Shown: positions 23,226-31,990 of the stretch, one piece after another | Position numbering within the stretch: position 1 is the stretch's first letter | How the letters are laid out: every line of letters begins with the position of its first letter | From: Wylensekiella montiformis | GTDB lineage: Bacteria > Bacillota > Negativicutes > Selenomonadales > Selenomonadaceae | Direction of reading: 5' to 3' | Assembly: GCF_009697385.1 (NCBI RefSeq) | Contig: NZ_VUNL01000003.1 | Location: 62,001 to 126,000 of the forward strand | Length of the DNA stretch: 64,000 bases | Program-made: the position numbers and the translations under genes | The notes under the pieces: model-generated | What the model was told of the DNA's origin: nothing | The model's database searches: none | The model's input: the letters and a program-made list of their open reading frames with translations, nothing else

Positions 23226-23498
23226 ATGGCAGTAAAGATTCGTTTGAACCGTATGGGTGCAAAAAAGAATCCGTTCTATCGTATCGTTGTCGCTGACTCC
23301 CGCGCTCCGCGTGATGGTCGTTTCATCGAAATTCTCGGTAACTATGATCCGTCTCAGACCCCGGCTCTTGTTAATGTCGATGAGGACAAGGTTCTGGATT
23401 GGATGAACAAAGGTGCTCAGCCGACCGATACCGTAAAGAATCTCCTCAGCAAACAGGGCATTATGGCCAAGTTTGCTGACGCAAAAGCTAAGAAGTGA
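23226..23498 (+). CDS. rpsP: 30S ribosomal protein S16
   Basis: The 90-residue protein begins [20 protein letters not shown] and continues [14 protein letters not shown], an exact S16 signature; S16 is an early-assembly protein of the 30S body. The open frame extends seven codons upstream, but the ATG at 23226 is preceded by AAAGGTGGTG. It lies in the classic ffh-rpsP-khpA order. Confidence 0.98.
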   Translation: MAVKIRLNRMGAKKNPFYRIVVADSRAPRDGRFIEILGNYDPSQTPALVNVDEDKVLDWMNKGAQPTDTVKNLLSKQGIMAKFADAKAKK

Positions 23499-23512
23499 TT
23501 GGGAGGCTCAAC

Positions 23513-23740
23513 ATGAAACAACTTGTTGAAGTTATCGCCAAATCCTTAGTGGATCATCCGGAAGCCGTCCAGGTGGATGAAAAGCAGGAGAATCAGCAGA
23601 CCGTGCTGGAACTTCATGTAGCTGAGGATGATATGGGGAAGGTCATCGGGCGTCAGGGACGCATCGCCAAGGCGATGCGAACCGTGGTCAAAGCCGCGGC
23701 CACCCGGGAGAACACAAAAGTTACGGTTGAGATTATTTAA
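23513..23740 (+). CDS. khpA: KH-domain RNA-binding protein KhpA
   Basis: KhpA is a single KH domain RNA chaperone that pairs with KhpB in many Firmicutes. The 75-residue protein carries the GxxG loop as GKVIGRQGRIAKAMRTVV (about residues 42-59). The ATG at 23513 has GGGAGG eight bases upstream. Start within the rpsP operon and length both fit the family. Confidence 0.95.
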   Translation: MKQLVEVIAKSLVDHPEAVQVDEKQENQQTVLELHVAEDDMGKVIGRQGRIAKAMRTVVKAAATRENTKVTVEII

Positions 23741-23741
23741 G

Positions 23742-23787
23742 GAAACAGCGGCAGGTTCCATGCGTTGTATGGATTTGCCGCTGTTTC
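23742..23787 (+). other. Long intercistronic hairpin between khpA and ylqD
   Basis: A perfect 12-bp stem (23742-23753 with 23776-23787) with an inner TCCAT/ATGGA stem forms a long hairpin just after the khpA stop. No T run follows, so it is more likely an mRNA processing or stabilising element than a terminator. Confidence 0.7.
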
Positions 23788-23820
23788 TGTGCAGAAAAGA
23801 AATGGAAAAGAGGAACGGTC

Positions 23821-24252
23821 ATGGACATGGTATCACTGAAAATGCCGGTAACGATCAAGGCAAAGCTGACGGAAAAACTGAAGGAAAGAATCCTCAGTGA
23901 TCTGGAAGAAGGAATCAAACGCGCCGAGCTGGAGGTACAGCAGCTCAATATTCAGGAAAAGCGCGTGATGCAGGAAAATCAGCCGGAAGATGAGGAGAAT
24001 CCGACGCCAGATGAGATCCAGCGCTTGCAGGCCATTCAGGCTCATTTTGGAGAGGAACGACAGAAGCGCCTGCAGTATCGGGCTGAAGCGATGGCCAGAA
24101 AAGAAGAGACGGAAAAGCTGGTCCTTGGTGCAGAGATCGTGCAGGGAACGCTGGAGCGCCAGGTAGATGTTCATGTCGGTGACAATATGCGGGAACTCAT
24201 GAATGTGGAGGTTCTGGTGGAAGATGACAAGATTATCGCCATCCGGGGCTGA
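23821..24252 (+). CDS. ylqD: YlqD family protein
   Basis: YlqD is a conserved Firmicutes protein of unknown function encoded in this operon. The 143-residue protein starts MDMVSLKMPVTIKAKLTEKL, has a long charged coiled-coil middle (about residues 25-100, rich in Glu, Gln and Lys) and ends with a small beta domain (ERQVDVHVGDNMRELMNVEV). Domain layout and position between khpA and rimM match YlqD. It overlaps the rimM start by 29 bases. Confidence 0.88.
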   Translation: MDMVSLKMPVTIKAKLTEKLKERILSDLEEGIKRAELEVQQLNIQEKRVMQENQPEDEENPTPDEIQRLQAIQAHFGEERQKRLQYRAEAMARKEETEKLVLGAEIVQGTLERQVDVHVGDNMRELMNVEVLVEDDKIIAIRG

Positions 24253-24754
24253 GAAGAATCGCATTACCATCGGTAAGGTTGGTGCGCCTCATGGCATTCA
24301 TGGCGAGGTGCGCATTATTCCGCTGACGGATTTTGCCGACCGCTTTTCCTCTATGACGGAAGTCATGGTTGGTGAGGAATTGCTGCATATTGAAAGTTGC
24401 AAATATCATAAGCAGTTCGTCCTGATGAAGTTCCGGGAATATCCGGTTCGGGAAGATGCGATGCATCTGACCGGCCGACTGCTGACTGTTGACCGCAGTG
24501 AAGCTGCCCCTTTGGCTGAAGGAGAATACTATACCTTTGATATCATCGGATTGTCTGTATACGACAAGGCAGGGATAAAACTCGGTGTCGTAGAACATGT
24601 TTTGCGGACAGGCAGCAATGATGTTTATCAGGTCCGGTGTGCAGACGGCAGGGAGCTGCTGATTCCGGCGCTGAAATCCGTCGTACGGGAAATCAGTCTG
24701 GAAAAGGGAAGTATGGTGGTCAGCATGCCGGAGGAAATATCCGATGCGCATTGA
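24224..24754 (+). CDS. rimM: Ribosome maturation factor RimM
   Basis: RimM helps assemble the 30S head through binding S19. The 176-residue protein contains the N-terminal barrel motif RITIGKVGAPHGIHGEVRI and the PRC-barrel motif YTFDIIGLSVYDKAGIKLG followed by LLIPALKSVVREI. The ATG at 24224 lies inside ylqD with GGTGGAAG ahead of it; translation is probably coupled. It overlaps trmD by 11 bases. Confidence 0.96.
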   Translation: MTRLSPSGAEKNRITIGKVGAPHGIHGEVRIIPLTDFADRFSSMTEVMVGEELLHIESCKYHKQFVLMKFREYPVREDAMHLTGRLLTVDRSEAAPLAEGEYYTFDIIGLSVYDKAGIKLGVVEHVLRTGSNDVYQVRCADGRELLIPALKSVVREISLEKGSMVVSMPEEISDAH

Positions 24755-25505
24755 TATGGTGACGCTCTTTCCGAATATGTTTTCCGGGCCATTTGGAGAC
24801 AGCATCATCAAGCGGGCCGTGGATCGCGGCCTGCTTGATATCCATTATACGAACTTTCGGGATTATACAGAGGATAAACACCATCATGTGGATGATACGC
24901 CGTTCGGCGGCGGCTCAGGCATGGTGCTTATGCCTGAACCCCTGTACAAGGCGGTTCGGGATGTCCTTTCGAAGACCGAAGCGCTGGCAGCAAAACGCCG
25001 TGTCATCATAATGGACCCGTCCGGACCGGTTTTTAATCAGGCCAAAGCGCGGGAACTGGCGGCGTATGAACAGCTGGTGTTTATCTGCGGTCATTATGAG
25101 GGCTTTGATGCCCGGATTTATCCTCTCGCCGATGAGGCGATATCGCTGGGCGATTTTGTTCTGACGGGGGGGGAACTTCCGGCCATGGTGATCACAGACG
25201 CAGTAGCCCGTATGATCCCCGGAGTCCTTGGCTCCGTCGATTCGGCACCGACGGATTCTTTTTATGATGGCTTGCTTGAACATCCGCAGTATACGCGGCC
25301 TCGTGATTTTGAAGGGATGGAGGTGCCAGAGGTCCTTCTTTCCGGAAATCATGCCAAGATCAGGGAATGGCGGCGCCGGCAGTCTCTTCTGGTCACGAAA
25401 AAATACCGGCCGGATCTGTTGGAGCATGCCGAGCTCACGGAAGAAGAGATCGATTATCTCAAGCAGCATGGCCGGAAAACCGAAGACCATAGGGCTGATT
25501 CGTAG
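24744..25505 (+). CDS. trmD: tRNA (guanine-37-N1)-methyltransferase TrmD
   Basis: TrmD methylates G37 of tRNAs reading CNN codons and prevents frameshifting. The 253-residue protein opens with MRIDMVTLFPNMFSGPFGDS and has the trefoil-knot SAM site VFICGHYEGFDARI (about residues 112-125) and GDFVLTGGELPAMVITDAVA. Length is typical. In most Firmicutes rplS follows directly; here a terminator follows and rplS is absent from the window. Confidence 0.98.
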   Translation: MRIDMVTLFPNMFSGPFGDSIIKRAVDRGLLDIHYTNFRDYTEDKHHHVDDTPFGGGSGMVLMPEPLYKAVRDVLSKTEALAAKRRVIIMDPSGPVFNQAKARELAAYEQLVFICGHYEGFDARIYPLADEAISLGDFVLTGGELPAMVITDAVARMIPGVLGSVDSAPTDSFYDGLLEHPQYTRPRDFEGMEVPEVLLSGNHAKIREWRRRQSLLVTKKYRPDLLEHAELTEEEIDYLKQHGRKTEDHRADS

Positions 25506-25534
25506 AAAGCTCTGTATACAGGGGACTATCTCAG

Positions 25535-25573
25535 GCAGTAATAGGGACATGTGTCCTGTTACTGCTTTTTTTC
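25535..25573 (+). terminator. Terminator of the ffh-trmD operon
   Basis: GCAGTAA/TTACTGC (25535-25541 with 25559-25565) with an inner AGGGACA/TGTCCT extension is followed by eight T residues. Confidence 0.9.
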
Positions 25574-25575
25574 TT

Positions 25576-25598
25576 TTGTTATAATGGGATTATAACAA
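25576..25598 (+). promoter_or_regulatory. Perfect palindrome overlapping the MCP promoter
   Basis: TTGTTATAAT-GGG-ATTATAACAA is a perfect 10-bp inverted repeat. It contains TATAAT (25580-25585), the probable -10 box, so a protein bound there would block transcription of the chemoreceptor gene 55 bases downstream. The regulator is unknown. Confidence 0.7.
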
Positions 25599-25652
25599 TA
25601 ATAGTCGGTTTTTTATTAAAGGGAATTGATGAAATCGGAGGGGAGACTGGAC

Positions 25653-27359
25653 ATGAACTGGTTGAGTAACATGAAGGTCACGGGAAAAATTCTTTGCCTC
25701 ATCATTATGGCGGGATTGTCTCTGGCCGCAGTCGGCTGGAATGCGACATCATATCTGCGGGATCTGCAGGGAGACATGAATCGCATGTATACACAGAAGA
25801 TGCAGGCGGTACAGCTTCTGGGAGAGTGTTCTGTAACGGTACGTGCCATGCAGGCGAGAATCCTTGAGAATGTCAGCCTGACCGACAAAAAGCAGCTGGA
25901 GAAGAATAAACGGGATATCCAGGCTTATATGGATCATTATGAAAAAACATGGAATACCTACGAGGCTTTAGGTAATGAAGCCAGTGGAGCTGCTGATGTG
26001 AAGAATCACTGGGATGCGTTCAAGGCTTCGATGAACCAGATGATGGATCTTTCTCTCGCGGGCAAGCAGCAGGAGGCCGGTGCTCTTTATGGCAGCAAGG
26101 CCATAAAAGAAATCATCGCCTGGGATGAAAGCATGGTTCCTCTGCGTAAGGCGGTCAATGATGACGCGGAACGGATTAATGAACAGAATCAGTCGAAGGT
26201 CGGACATGCGGTGGTCAGCATGAGTGTCATTACGCTGGTTGCGATGATGCTTATGTGTTTGTTCGGCTGGATGCTCAGCAAGGCAATCCGGACACCGCTT
26301 CAGCAGATGATTATGGCTTGCGAACGCCTTCGCGATGGTGATTTCCGTGATGTGCCCCGTGAGCTGCGCCGTGCCGATGAATTTGGGCATATGGCGGATA
26401 TTATTGATGCGATGAAGCAGCAGCTCCATAAGCTGATGATGAAGACGAGTGAATCGGCTGAGCGCATTGCTTCTGCGTCCGAGGAACTGACGGCCAGCAG
26501 CCAGCAGTCTGCGCAGGCATCGCAGTCGGTAGCGCAGTCCGTAACGCAGGCGTCCGGAGCAGTATCCAGTCAGCAGCAGGGCATTGATGACAGCAGCGAA
26601 GCAGTTGGCAAGGTATCGCATTCGGTAGATGAACTGCGGACAGAAGCCGCACATGTTGCGGACCGGGCAAAAGCGGCGTTTGATCAGGCCGTGGCCGGCA
26701 GCAAGGCCATTCAGCAGTCTGTGGATCAGATTCGCAGCGTTGAGACGACGGTCGGGGAATCTGCCGCGATTGTTGACAAACTGGGTGAGCGTTCTCAGGA
26801 AATCGGGCAGATCGTTGAGACGATTTCCGGCATTGCCGAGCAGACGAATCTATTGGCGCTCAATGCCGCTATTGAGGCAGCACGGGCAGGGGAACAAGGC
26901 CGCGGCTTTTCTGTTGTGGCAGATGAGGTTCGCAAGCTGGCCGAGCAGTCGCAGGATGCGGCCCAGCAGATTTCCGCGCTGATTGTCGGCATTCAGTCCG
27001 ATACGTCTGATGCGGTGGCATCAATGAAGACGGGCAGTACAGCCGTTGCATCTGGCGCACAGTCCGTGGCGGATCTGCGCTCGACGTTTGATCAGATTCG
27101 CGATTTTGTCGATGAAGTATCCGGTCAGGTGGACAATATGGCGAAGGCGATTCAGGAGGTTGCTGAAGAAACCGCAACGATTACAGAACACATTCGTGAT
27201 ATTGATGCGCAGGGGATGAAGGTATCCGATGAAATGCAGAATGTATCGGCTGTTTCGGAAGAACAGTCCGCATCGGCATCGGAGATTGCTTCTGCCAGTG
27301 ATTCCCTTTCCGGGTTGGCACAGGAACTGCAGGGCTCTTTGAAAAAATTCCAATTCTGA
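25653..27359 (+). CDS. Methyl-accepting chemotaxis protein
   Basis: This is a membrane chemoreceptor signalling to CheA/CheW. The 568 residues comprise a first membrane helix (about 11-30), a periplasmic four-helix-bundle sensor (31-185), a second membrane helix (about 188-207, [20 protein letters not shown]), a HAMP domain (208-262) and the cytoplasmic signalling hairpin with the highly conserved tip [20 protein letters not shown] in slightly varied form, followed by [20 protein letters not shown]. The ATG at 25653 is preferred over a start nine codons upstream because GGAGGGG precedes it. It stands alone between terminators. Its ligand cannot be inferred. Confidence 0.95.
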   Translation: MNWLSNMKVTGKILCLIIMAGLSLAAVGWNATSYLRDLQGDMNRMYTQKMQAVQLLGECSVTVRAMQARILENVSLTDKKQLEKNKRDIQAYMDHYEKTWNTYEALGNEASGAADVKNHWDAFKASMNQMMDLSLAGKQQEAGALYGSKAIKEIIAWDESMVPLRKAVNDDAERINEQNQSKVGHAVVSMSVITLVAMMLMCLFGWMLSKAIRTPLQQMIMACERLRDGDFRDVPRELRRADEFGHMADIIDAMKQQLHKLMMKTSESAERIASASEELTASSQQSAQASQSVAQSVTQASGAVSSQQQGIDDSSEAVGKVSHSVDELRTEAAHVADRAKAAFDQAVAGSKAIQQSVDQIRSVETTVGESAAIVDKLGERSQEIGQIVETISGIAEQTNLLALNAAIEAARAGEQGRGFSVVADEVRKLAEQSQDAAQQISALIVGIQSDTSDAVASMKTGSTAVASGAQSVADLRSTFDQIRDFVDEVSGQVDNMAKAIQEVAEETATITEHIRDIDAQGMKVSDEMQNVSAVSEEQSASASEIASASDSLSGLAQELQGSLKKFQF

Positions 27360-27371
27360 TTTTGGACGGGA

Positions 27372-27400
27372 CGGCTGACCAGCTACGGTCAGCCGTTTTT
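27372..27400 (+). terminator. Terminator after the chemoreceptor gene
   Basis: CGGCTGACC/GGTCAGCCG (27372-27380 with 27387-27395) is a perfect 9-bp stem followed by five T residues. Confidence 0.93.
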
Positions 27401-27460
27401 GCATTTTATGCCTTCTGTGTTACAATAGACAAGATAATGAATGCTCAACGGGAGGTTATG

Positions 27461-28312
27461 ATGAAAGAAACGGTTTTGACACGGGAGATTCGTACCGCAA
27501 TTGAGCAGGCTCTGGATGCCTGTGAGAAGAAAGATTCCGGTGGTGCGGCAAAAATCCTGAAAAAAGAAATCGATCGCATGGAACAGCTCAATCTTTATCA
27601 GGATGGCAATGCGGATTATTATGACTTTAACACCCTGATGGAGATGGTCATGTTTCAGAGCCGTCATCCGGATATCCGGCCGATAGTGGATATCGAGGAA
27701 CCGTTCAACCGCCTTTATGCCATGTATGGGTCCGTGCTGTTGGAGAACGGCGCATTGGATGAGGCTGAGGAGGCGTTGGCTGTTGCGATGGACTGGAATC
27801 CGATGAGTGCGGATATTGCTTTCGAGCATGCCGAAGTCTTTCGCCGAAAAAAAGATTGGGAAGCCTTTAAAAAACAGACGATAGAGATTTTTCCCATTGC
27901 CTATAAACGACGGGAGATTGCACACGCGTATCGGAATCTCGGCTTTTACTTTTGCGAGAAACAGATGTGGGATGAGGCGGTCGGCTGCTATTTAATGAGC
28001 ATGACCTTTGCTGAGGCAGAAGGCCGGTTTCAGGCTGAGCAGGAACTCAAATACATCTATGAAGAAACAAAAGGCGAAGCCAGCCGCCCCTCGATTGGAG
28101 CGATGCGTTCTTATGGGGAAAAGCACCATTTTCCTATCGGGCCGGATATGGAAATCATAGAAACGGCGCTGCGTTATGGCAAGTCGATGCTGGCTGCCAG
28201 AAAATATCCGCATGCCGCTTATTTTCTGGATATTGCCTATAAGCTGACGGAAAACAAAGAAATCAAACAGCTGCTTGACGGCATAGACAAAAAGGTATCG
28301 TCCGAACGATGA
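27461..28312 (+). CDS. TPR-like helical repeat protein
   Basis: The 283-residue soluble protein is built from helical pairs typical of tetratricopeptide repeats: LYAMYGSVLLENGALDEAEE (about 89-108), AYRNLGFYFCEKQMWDEAVG (about 153-172), and a C-terminal RYGKSMLAARKYPHAAYFLD unit. TPR proteins serve as scaffolds; no catalytic motif is visible. Two ATG codons stand in tandem (27458 and 27461); GGGAGG spacing favours the second. It has its own TTACAAT-type promoter region and ends at a bidirectional terminator shared with the convergent nitrogenase-like operon. Confidence 0.8.
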   Translation: MKETVLTREIRTAIEQALDACEKKDSGGAAKILKKEIDRMEQLNLYQDGNADYYDFNTLMEMVMFQSRHPDIRPIVDIEEPFNRLYAMYGSVLLENGALDEAEEALAVAMDWNPMSADIAFEHAEVFRRKKDWEAFKKQTIEIFPIAYKRREIAHAYRNLGFYFCEKQMWDEAVGCYLMSMTFAEAEGRFQAEQELKYIYEETKGEASRPSIGAMRSYGEKHHFPIGPDMEIIETALRYGKSMLAARKYPHAAYFLDIAYKLTENKEIKQLLDGIDKKVSSER

Positions 28313-28330
28313 ACACGGCCGGCTGTCACC

Positions 28331-28378
28331 GCAAAGAAGCCGCCTCTTTCTACGGAGGCGGCTTCTTTGCCGTTATTT
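28331..28378. terminator. Bidirectional terminator between convergent operons
   Basis: A perfect 16-bp stem (28331-28346 with 28355-28370), with T-rich sequence on the + side and A-rich sequence upstream, serves both the helical-repeat gene and the - strand operon that ends at 28373. Confidence 0.9.
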
Positions 28379-29617
28379 TATTTTCTTCCGGAGATGCTGG
28401 AATCCCTTTGTGCTGATGAGATCCGGAATTTCCTTTTGGTATAGCCGCCCGGAGAAGCCAGCATGCGGTAGACGGATAAAGGAAACGCCATATCTTGTGG
28501 GGATGATCGGCTCGTACATCGGATCGGCAAGGACTTTGTCTGCCACGCGGAATGCAGGCTGAAGATCGGTTTCATCGGTCAGCTGCATGGTATCAGGTAG
28601 GAGAAGAGACGATTCGGTTTCGACTGGTACAATGGTCTGCCAGTGTTCTGCCCCTTCCCGTTCCAGCGCAAAGGCAAGGGATTGGGTGCAGATGCTTTCG
28701 CCGACAAGGAGCTGTGCGTTTTTTTTCATTTGGTTCGGTCGGGCGGCCGGATTGTCCGCGGTGCCCGCAGTCATCGCCTGCACGGGCAATTCTATTGGAT
28801 GGCCGCTGAGAAACGGTGCGCGTATGTGCTGGTCGTCAGCGCTCCGTTTCAGTGCTTCGGCCAGCAGGGAACGCAGTGCGCCGATTGGGGTGCCAATGAC
28901 ATAGGGGATTCCGATCGCTTCCTGTAAAACCCGGGCAGCGCCAAGTCCGCCATAGCTTACCACGAGATTGACACAGGCGTTCGTTGAGGAAAGGATGGTA
29001 TCCAGTGATTCACCGACGGCCCAACAGGACTGCAAAGTAAAACCCGCGTTTAAGGCCCATTGGCGGAGGGAAGAAACGCTGTCTGGTGAAAAGTCGAGCG
29101 GAGTCACGCCGAGGATGTTTAGGGAACGCGTGCCTTTGCGGGCCGGTTTCTGCAGCGGCACATGCTGCTGTACGGCTTGTTTGGCCAGCCATTCCAGTGC
29201 GTAAAAGATGCCCCGCTCATAGTAATGCATACTGTTCGTAGGCAAGGTAAAGCAGGGAATTCCGGTTCGGTTCGCGATGATATGTGCCAACGCTTTCATG
29301 TCCGTCCCAATGAGAAAGGCAATCTGCGATGGGATGATGCAGATGAACCGGGGCCGGAACTGCATGGCAGAATCGATCACATCCTGTACGAATTTATCAT
29401 CGCGGCCGAGGACGGCATCTTGCTCATTGAGGGCTGAGATGAAGATGAGACTGTCCTGCTCGTACCAGCGGGGTTCATCGTGTGTGGTGTAGGTGGAATT
29501 GCAGCCGGACGGGTCGTGCATGACGATCATGCCGCCGAGTTCGAACAGCGCAGAACAGACGCCAAAGGTGTCTGCAGAATAGGTGGAAAGAATATGAGCA
29601 TTTTGATGATATTTCAT
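28373..29617 (-). CDS. Nitrogenase component 1-like protein (copy A, three-Cys type)
   Basis: This 414-residue protein belongs to the nitrogenase component 1 superfamily (NifD/K/E/N, BchN/B, CfbD). Visible family features are STYSADTFGVCSALFELGG, MHDPSGCNSTYTTHDEPRW and CIIPSQIAFLIGTDM. The three cysteines at residues 21, 39 and 93 match in order and spacing the cluster-binding cysteines of NifD. It has the usual second domain with LGVTPLDFSPDSV (about residue 170). The start at 29617 makes an ATGA overlap with the upstream copy B; a longer frame to 29638 is less likely. It is the last gene of the operon. Substrate is unknown. Cluster binding is inferred from cysteine positions. Confidence 0.85.
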   Translation of the reverse strand: MKYHQNAHILSTYSADTFGVCSALFELGGMIVMHDPSGCNSTYTTHDEPRWYEQDSLIFISALNEQDAVLGRDDKFVQDVIDSAMQFRPRFICIIPSQIAFLIGTDMKALAHIIANRTGIPCFTLPTNSMHYYERGIFYALEWLAKQAVQQHVPLQKPARKGTRSLNILGVTPLDFSPDSVSSLRQWALNAGFTLQSCWAVGESLDTILSSTNACVNLVVSYGGLGAARVLQEAIGIPYVIGTPIGALRSLLAEALKRSADDQHIRAPFLSGHPIELPVQAMTAGTADNPAARPNQMKKNAQLLVGESICTQSLAFALEREGAEHWQTIVPVETESSLLLPDTMQLTDETDLQPAFRVADKVLADPMYEPIIPTRYGVSFIRLPHAGFSGRLYQKEIPDLISTKGFQHLRKKIK

Positions 29618-30939
29618 AAGCAGCAAGACCCTCCGCATCCTTTACGGCGGATTACCTCCGGAAGATTTTTGGGGACAAGAAAAGCGGCACTCATGAGGTG
29701 GATGAGACGGAGCAGGCCGTCAAAGCCATAATGGCCGCCGCCTTCAACCAGATTGACGAAATACGGACTGCCGTTGAACCAGGCCGCTTTTTGTCCGAGA
29801 CACAGGATCTTCTGGCCCATTGTATTTCCATGGGCCAGTCTGCCGTCCGGATTTTTCGTTGACCATAGTTCTATGGAGCCGTAATGTCGTTTCAGCCATT
29901 CAAAATTGTCACGATCTTCAGCCGGCACGGTATCCGAATAAATCTTCAGGACACGGAATCCGTGTTCAACGAGCAGACGGGCAAGACTGAACGGACAGAA
30001 TGTAAAGGTGCAGTCTATGGCGATCGGGGTATCACCAATAAGCTGCTTCAGGGCTTCGAATGCCAGTTCACATTCCGCTATGCGCGGACGAAAATCGGGA
30101 CGGGAGACCTGCATCTTGTCCGCAAGCCGGTTCAAATGGTCCGTGATTTCGCTATAGCGCCAGCTCTGCGGCAAAAACAGAAAATCCTGTCCGTATCTTT
30201 TTTGCAGATCCAGTGCCGCCCGGTGTCCAAAGGGGTTGATATAAAGATTCAGACTGCCTTCTGCCATTTGGAGAAAATCATCATAGCTGCGGCAGGTGGT
30301 CATATCGCGGAGCGTCCAGCCGTTTTTTTGAAGCAGCGTCAAAATCTCGCTGGTGTCATCGGTAGGCAGATTGCTGCCGATGATGTTGCAGGCCCTGGCA
30401 CGAAGCGGAAGCGGCCGCCATTGGCGATAGATTTCCCGGCGCAGGCGTTCTTCCGGGGTAATGCTTTTGGTCTGCCGAATCGGATCCATGATGCACGGGA
30501 TAAAATCTATTTCAGGAAATCGCCGGCTGAGCTGGTGGAAGATATAATGGAGATCCGTGCCCATGAAATGATGGAAGCAGGCTGTGAACAGAAGCACAGC
30601 CCGGGGGCGTTTGGTCAGATTTTTGAGAATATCCGTGACGCCCTGCAGAATGAGCGCTTCATTGTCCGTACGCAGAAGATCCTTTTCCAACAGCTCAATG
30701 GTGGAGAAGCGGTCCATGCAGCCCATTTCAGCTGCCGTCAGAATGACTCCGCGCAGGCAGCCTGAAGCACAGACATAAATCTGATGCGATTCCGGAAGCT
30801 GCATGCCGGTATGAACAATATTCCAGGTGCCGCGGGCAGGAGGGCTGAATTCCAGCGTGCGGGGGAAAAGATTGTCGGGATCGGATGAACGCAGCAAATG
30901 AACAGAGCGGATGGGATGATCGTTTATTTTTCTCAGCAT
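29614..30939 (-). CDS. Nitrogenase component 1-like protein (copy B, Cys-rich tail)
   Basis: This 441-residue protein is the likely partner of copy A, with which it overlaps by four bases. Superfamily features are YVCASGCLRGVILTAAEMGC (Cys57, 61 and 74), AVLLFTACFHHFMGTDLHYI (Cys121) and a late LVEGGGHYGFDGLLRLIHLM segment also found in NifD/E-type chains. The C-terminus ends in RRKGCGGSCCL, an unusual cysteine cluster that could carry metal. Start at 30939 is chosen because AAGGAC precedes it and the upstream hypE stop is at 30977. Sequence pattern resembles copy D more than copies A and C. Function unknown. Confidence 0.82.
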   Translation of the reverse strand: MLRKINDHPIRSVHLLRSSDPDNLFPRTLEFSPPARGTWNIVHTGMQLPESHQIYVCASGCLRGVILTAAEMGCMDRFSTIELLEKDLLRTDNEALILQGVTDILKNLTKRPRAVLLFTACFHHFMGTDLHYIFHQLSRRFPEIDFIPCIMDPIRQTKSITPEERLRREIYRQWRPLPLRARACNIIGSNLPTDDTSEILTLLQKNGWTLRDMTTCRSYDDFLQMAEGSLNLYINPFGHRAALDLQKRYGQDFLFLPQSWRYSEITDHLNRLADKMQVSRPDFRPRIAECELAFEALKQLIGDTPIAIDCTFTFCPFSLARLLVEHGFRVLKIYSDTVPAEDRDNFEWLKRHYGSIELWSTKNPDGRLAHGNTMGQKILCLGQKAAWFNGSPYFVNLVEGGGHYGFDGLLRLIHLMSAAFLVPKNLPEVIRRKGCGGSCCL

Positions 30940-30976
30940 GGGGTATCCGTCCTTTGTCGAAAATGCAGCAGACCTG

Positions 30977-31990
30977 TCAGCAAATGCGCGGCAGGAGTTC
31001 GCCACCTGGGGCGGGAAGCATGGTCTGCGTGCCGATTTCGGTAGTCAGAACGACCTGACCGGCATGATTTTCTGTGACTTCGCCGATGACGGCAGCATTT
31101 GTGGAATATTTGCCTTGCTGTAATGTCTTTACAATGCCGGGAGCGGCATCCTGTGGGGCGATAATGACGAGGCGCCCTTCGCAGGCGAGATAAAGGGGTT
31201 CGAGGCCGAGCATGCCGCAGACTCCACGGACAGCGGGATGAACTGGGATCGCTTCGGCATGAAGACGCATGCCGGTTCCGCTCTGAGCGGCGATTTCATA
31301 CAATACGGTTCCGACACCGCCGCGGGTCGCGTCGCGAATGACATGAAGGTCACTGCGGTCATTTACCGTATCCAGAAGCTGTTCGACGGTTCCCCATAAC
31401 GGGGCGCAGTCACTGGTCAGGTCGGCATCAATGCCGAACTCATTGCGGGCCAGCAGGATCGTGCAGCCGTGACGTCCGATATCGCCGGTCACGATGATGG
31501 CATCGCCCGGTCTGGCCTTGTGGCCGGCCGGGGAGGCACCTTCCTGTACTTCACCGATCCCTGTGGTGGTGATGAAGATATGATCCACCTGCCCGCGGCC
31601 TGCCACCTTTGTATCGCCTGCTACAATGCGGACGCCGGCTTCCGCGGCCGTTTGCGCCATGGATGCTGCAATTTCCTCCAGTGCATGAAGGGGGAATCCT
31701 TCTTCGATTTGGAAGGCGCAGGAAAGGTATTTGGGCCGCGCTCCCATACAGGACAGGTCGTTGACTGTTCCGCAAATGCTGAGTTTGCCGATATTTCCGC
31801 CGGGGAATTTCCATGGGGAAACGATGAACCCGTCGGTAGTAAATGCCGTGCGGGTATTTCCGAGAGGAAGGATCGCTGCATCGTCTGCAGTAAATTCCGG
31901 GTTGCGAAAGTGGCGGGCGAAAACGGATTCGATCAAGTCGGCAGTCTGGCGTCCGCCGGCACCATGAGCCAGAGTAATGGTATCAGACAT
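30977..31990 (-). CDS. hypE: HypE, thiocarbamate-dehydrating cyanide-forming protein
   Basis: HypE takes the carbamoyl group from HypF onto its C-terminal cysteine and dehydrates it with ATP to a thiocyanate, the source of the cyanide ligands of NiFe-hydrogenase. The 337-residue protein shows ITLAHGAGGRQTADLIESVF at the N-terminus, DDAAILPLG and FTTDGFIVSPWKFPGGNIGK (PurM/ThiL-like ATP fold), and the invariant C-terminal PRIC. The start at 31990 has GGAGGTAACG in front and overlaps the hypD end by eight bases; a start five codons upstream is possible. Here it lies between hypD and a nitrogenase-like gene, not near hydrogenase genes. Confidence 0.96.
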   Translation of the reverse strand: MSDTITLAHGAGGRQTADLIESVFARHFRNPEFTADDAAILPLGNTRTAFTTDGFIVSPWKFPGGNIGKLSICGTVNDLSCMGARPKYLSCAFQIEEGFPLHALEEIAASMAQTAAEAGVRIVAGDTKVAGRGQVDHIFITTTGIGEVQEGASPAGHKARPGDAIIVTGDIGRHGCTILLARNEFGIDADLTSDCAPLWGTVEQLLDTVNDRSDLHVIRDATRGGVGTVLYEIAAQSGTGMRLHAEAIPVHPAVRGVCGMLGLEPLYLACEGRLVIIAPQDAAPGIVKTLQQGKYSTNAAVIGEVTENHAGQVVLTTEIGTQTMLPAPGGELLPRIC

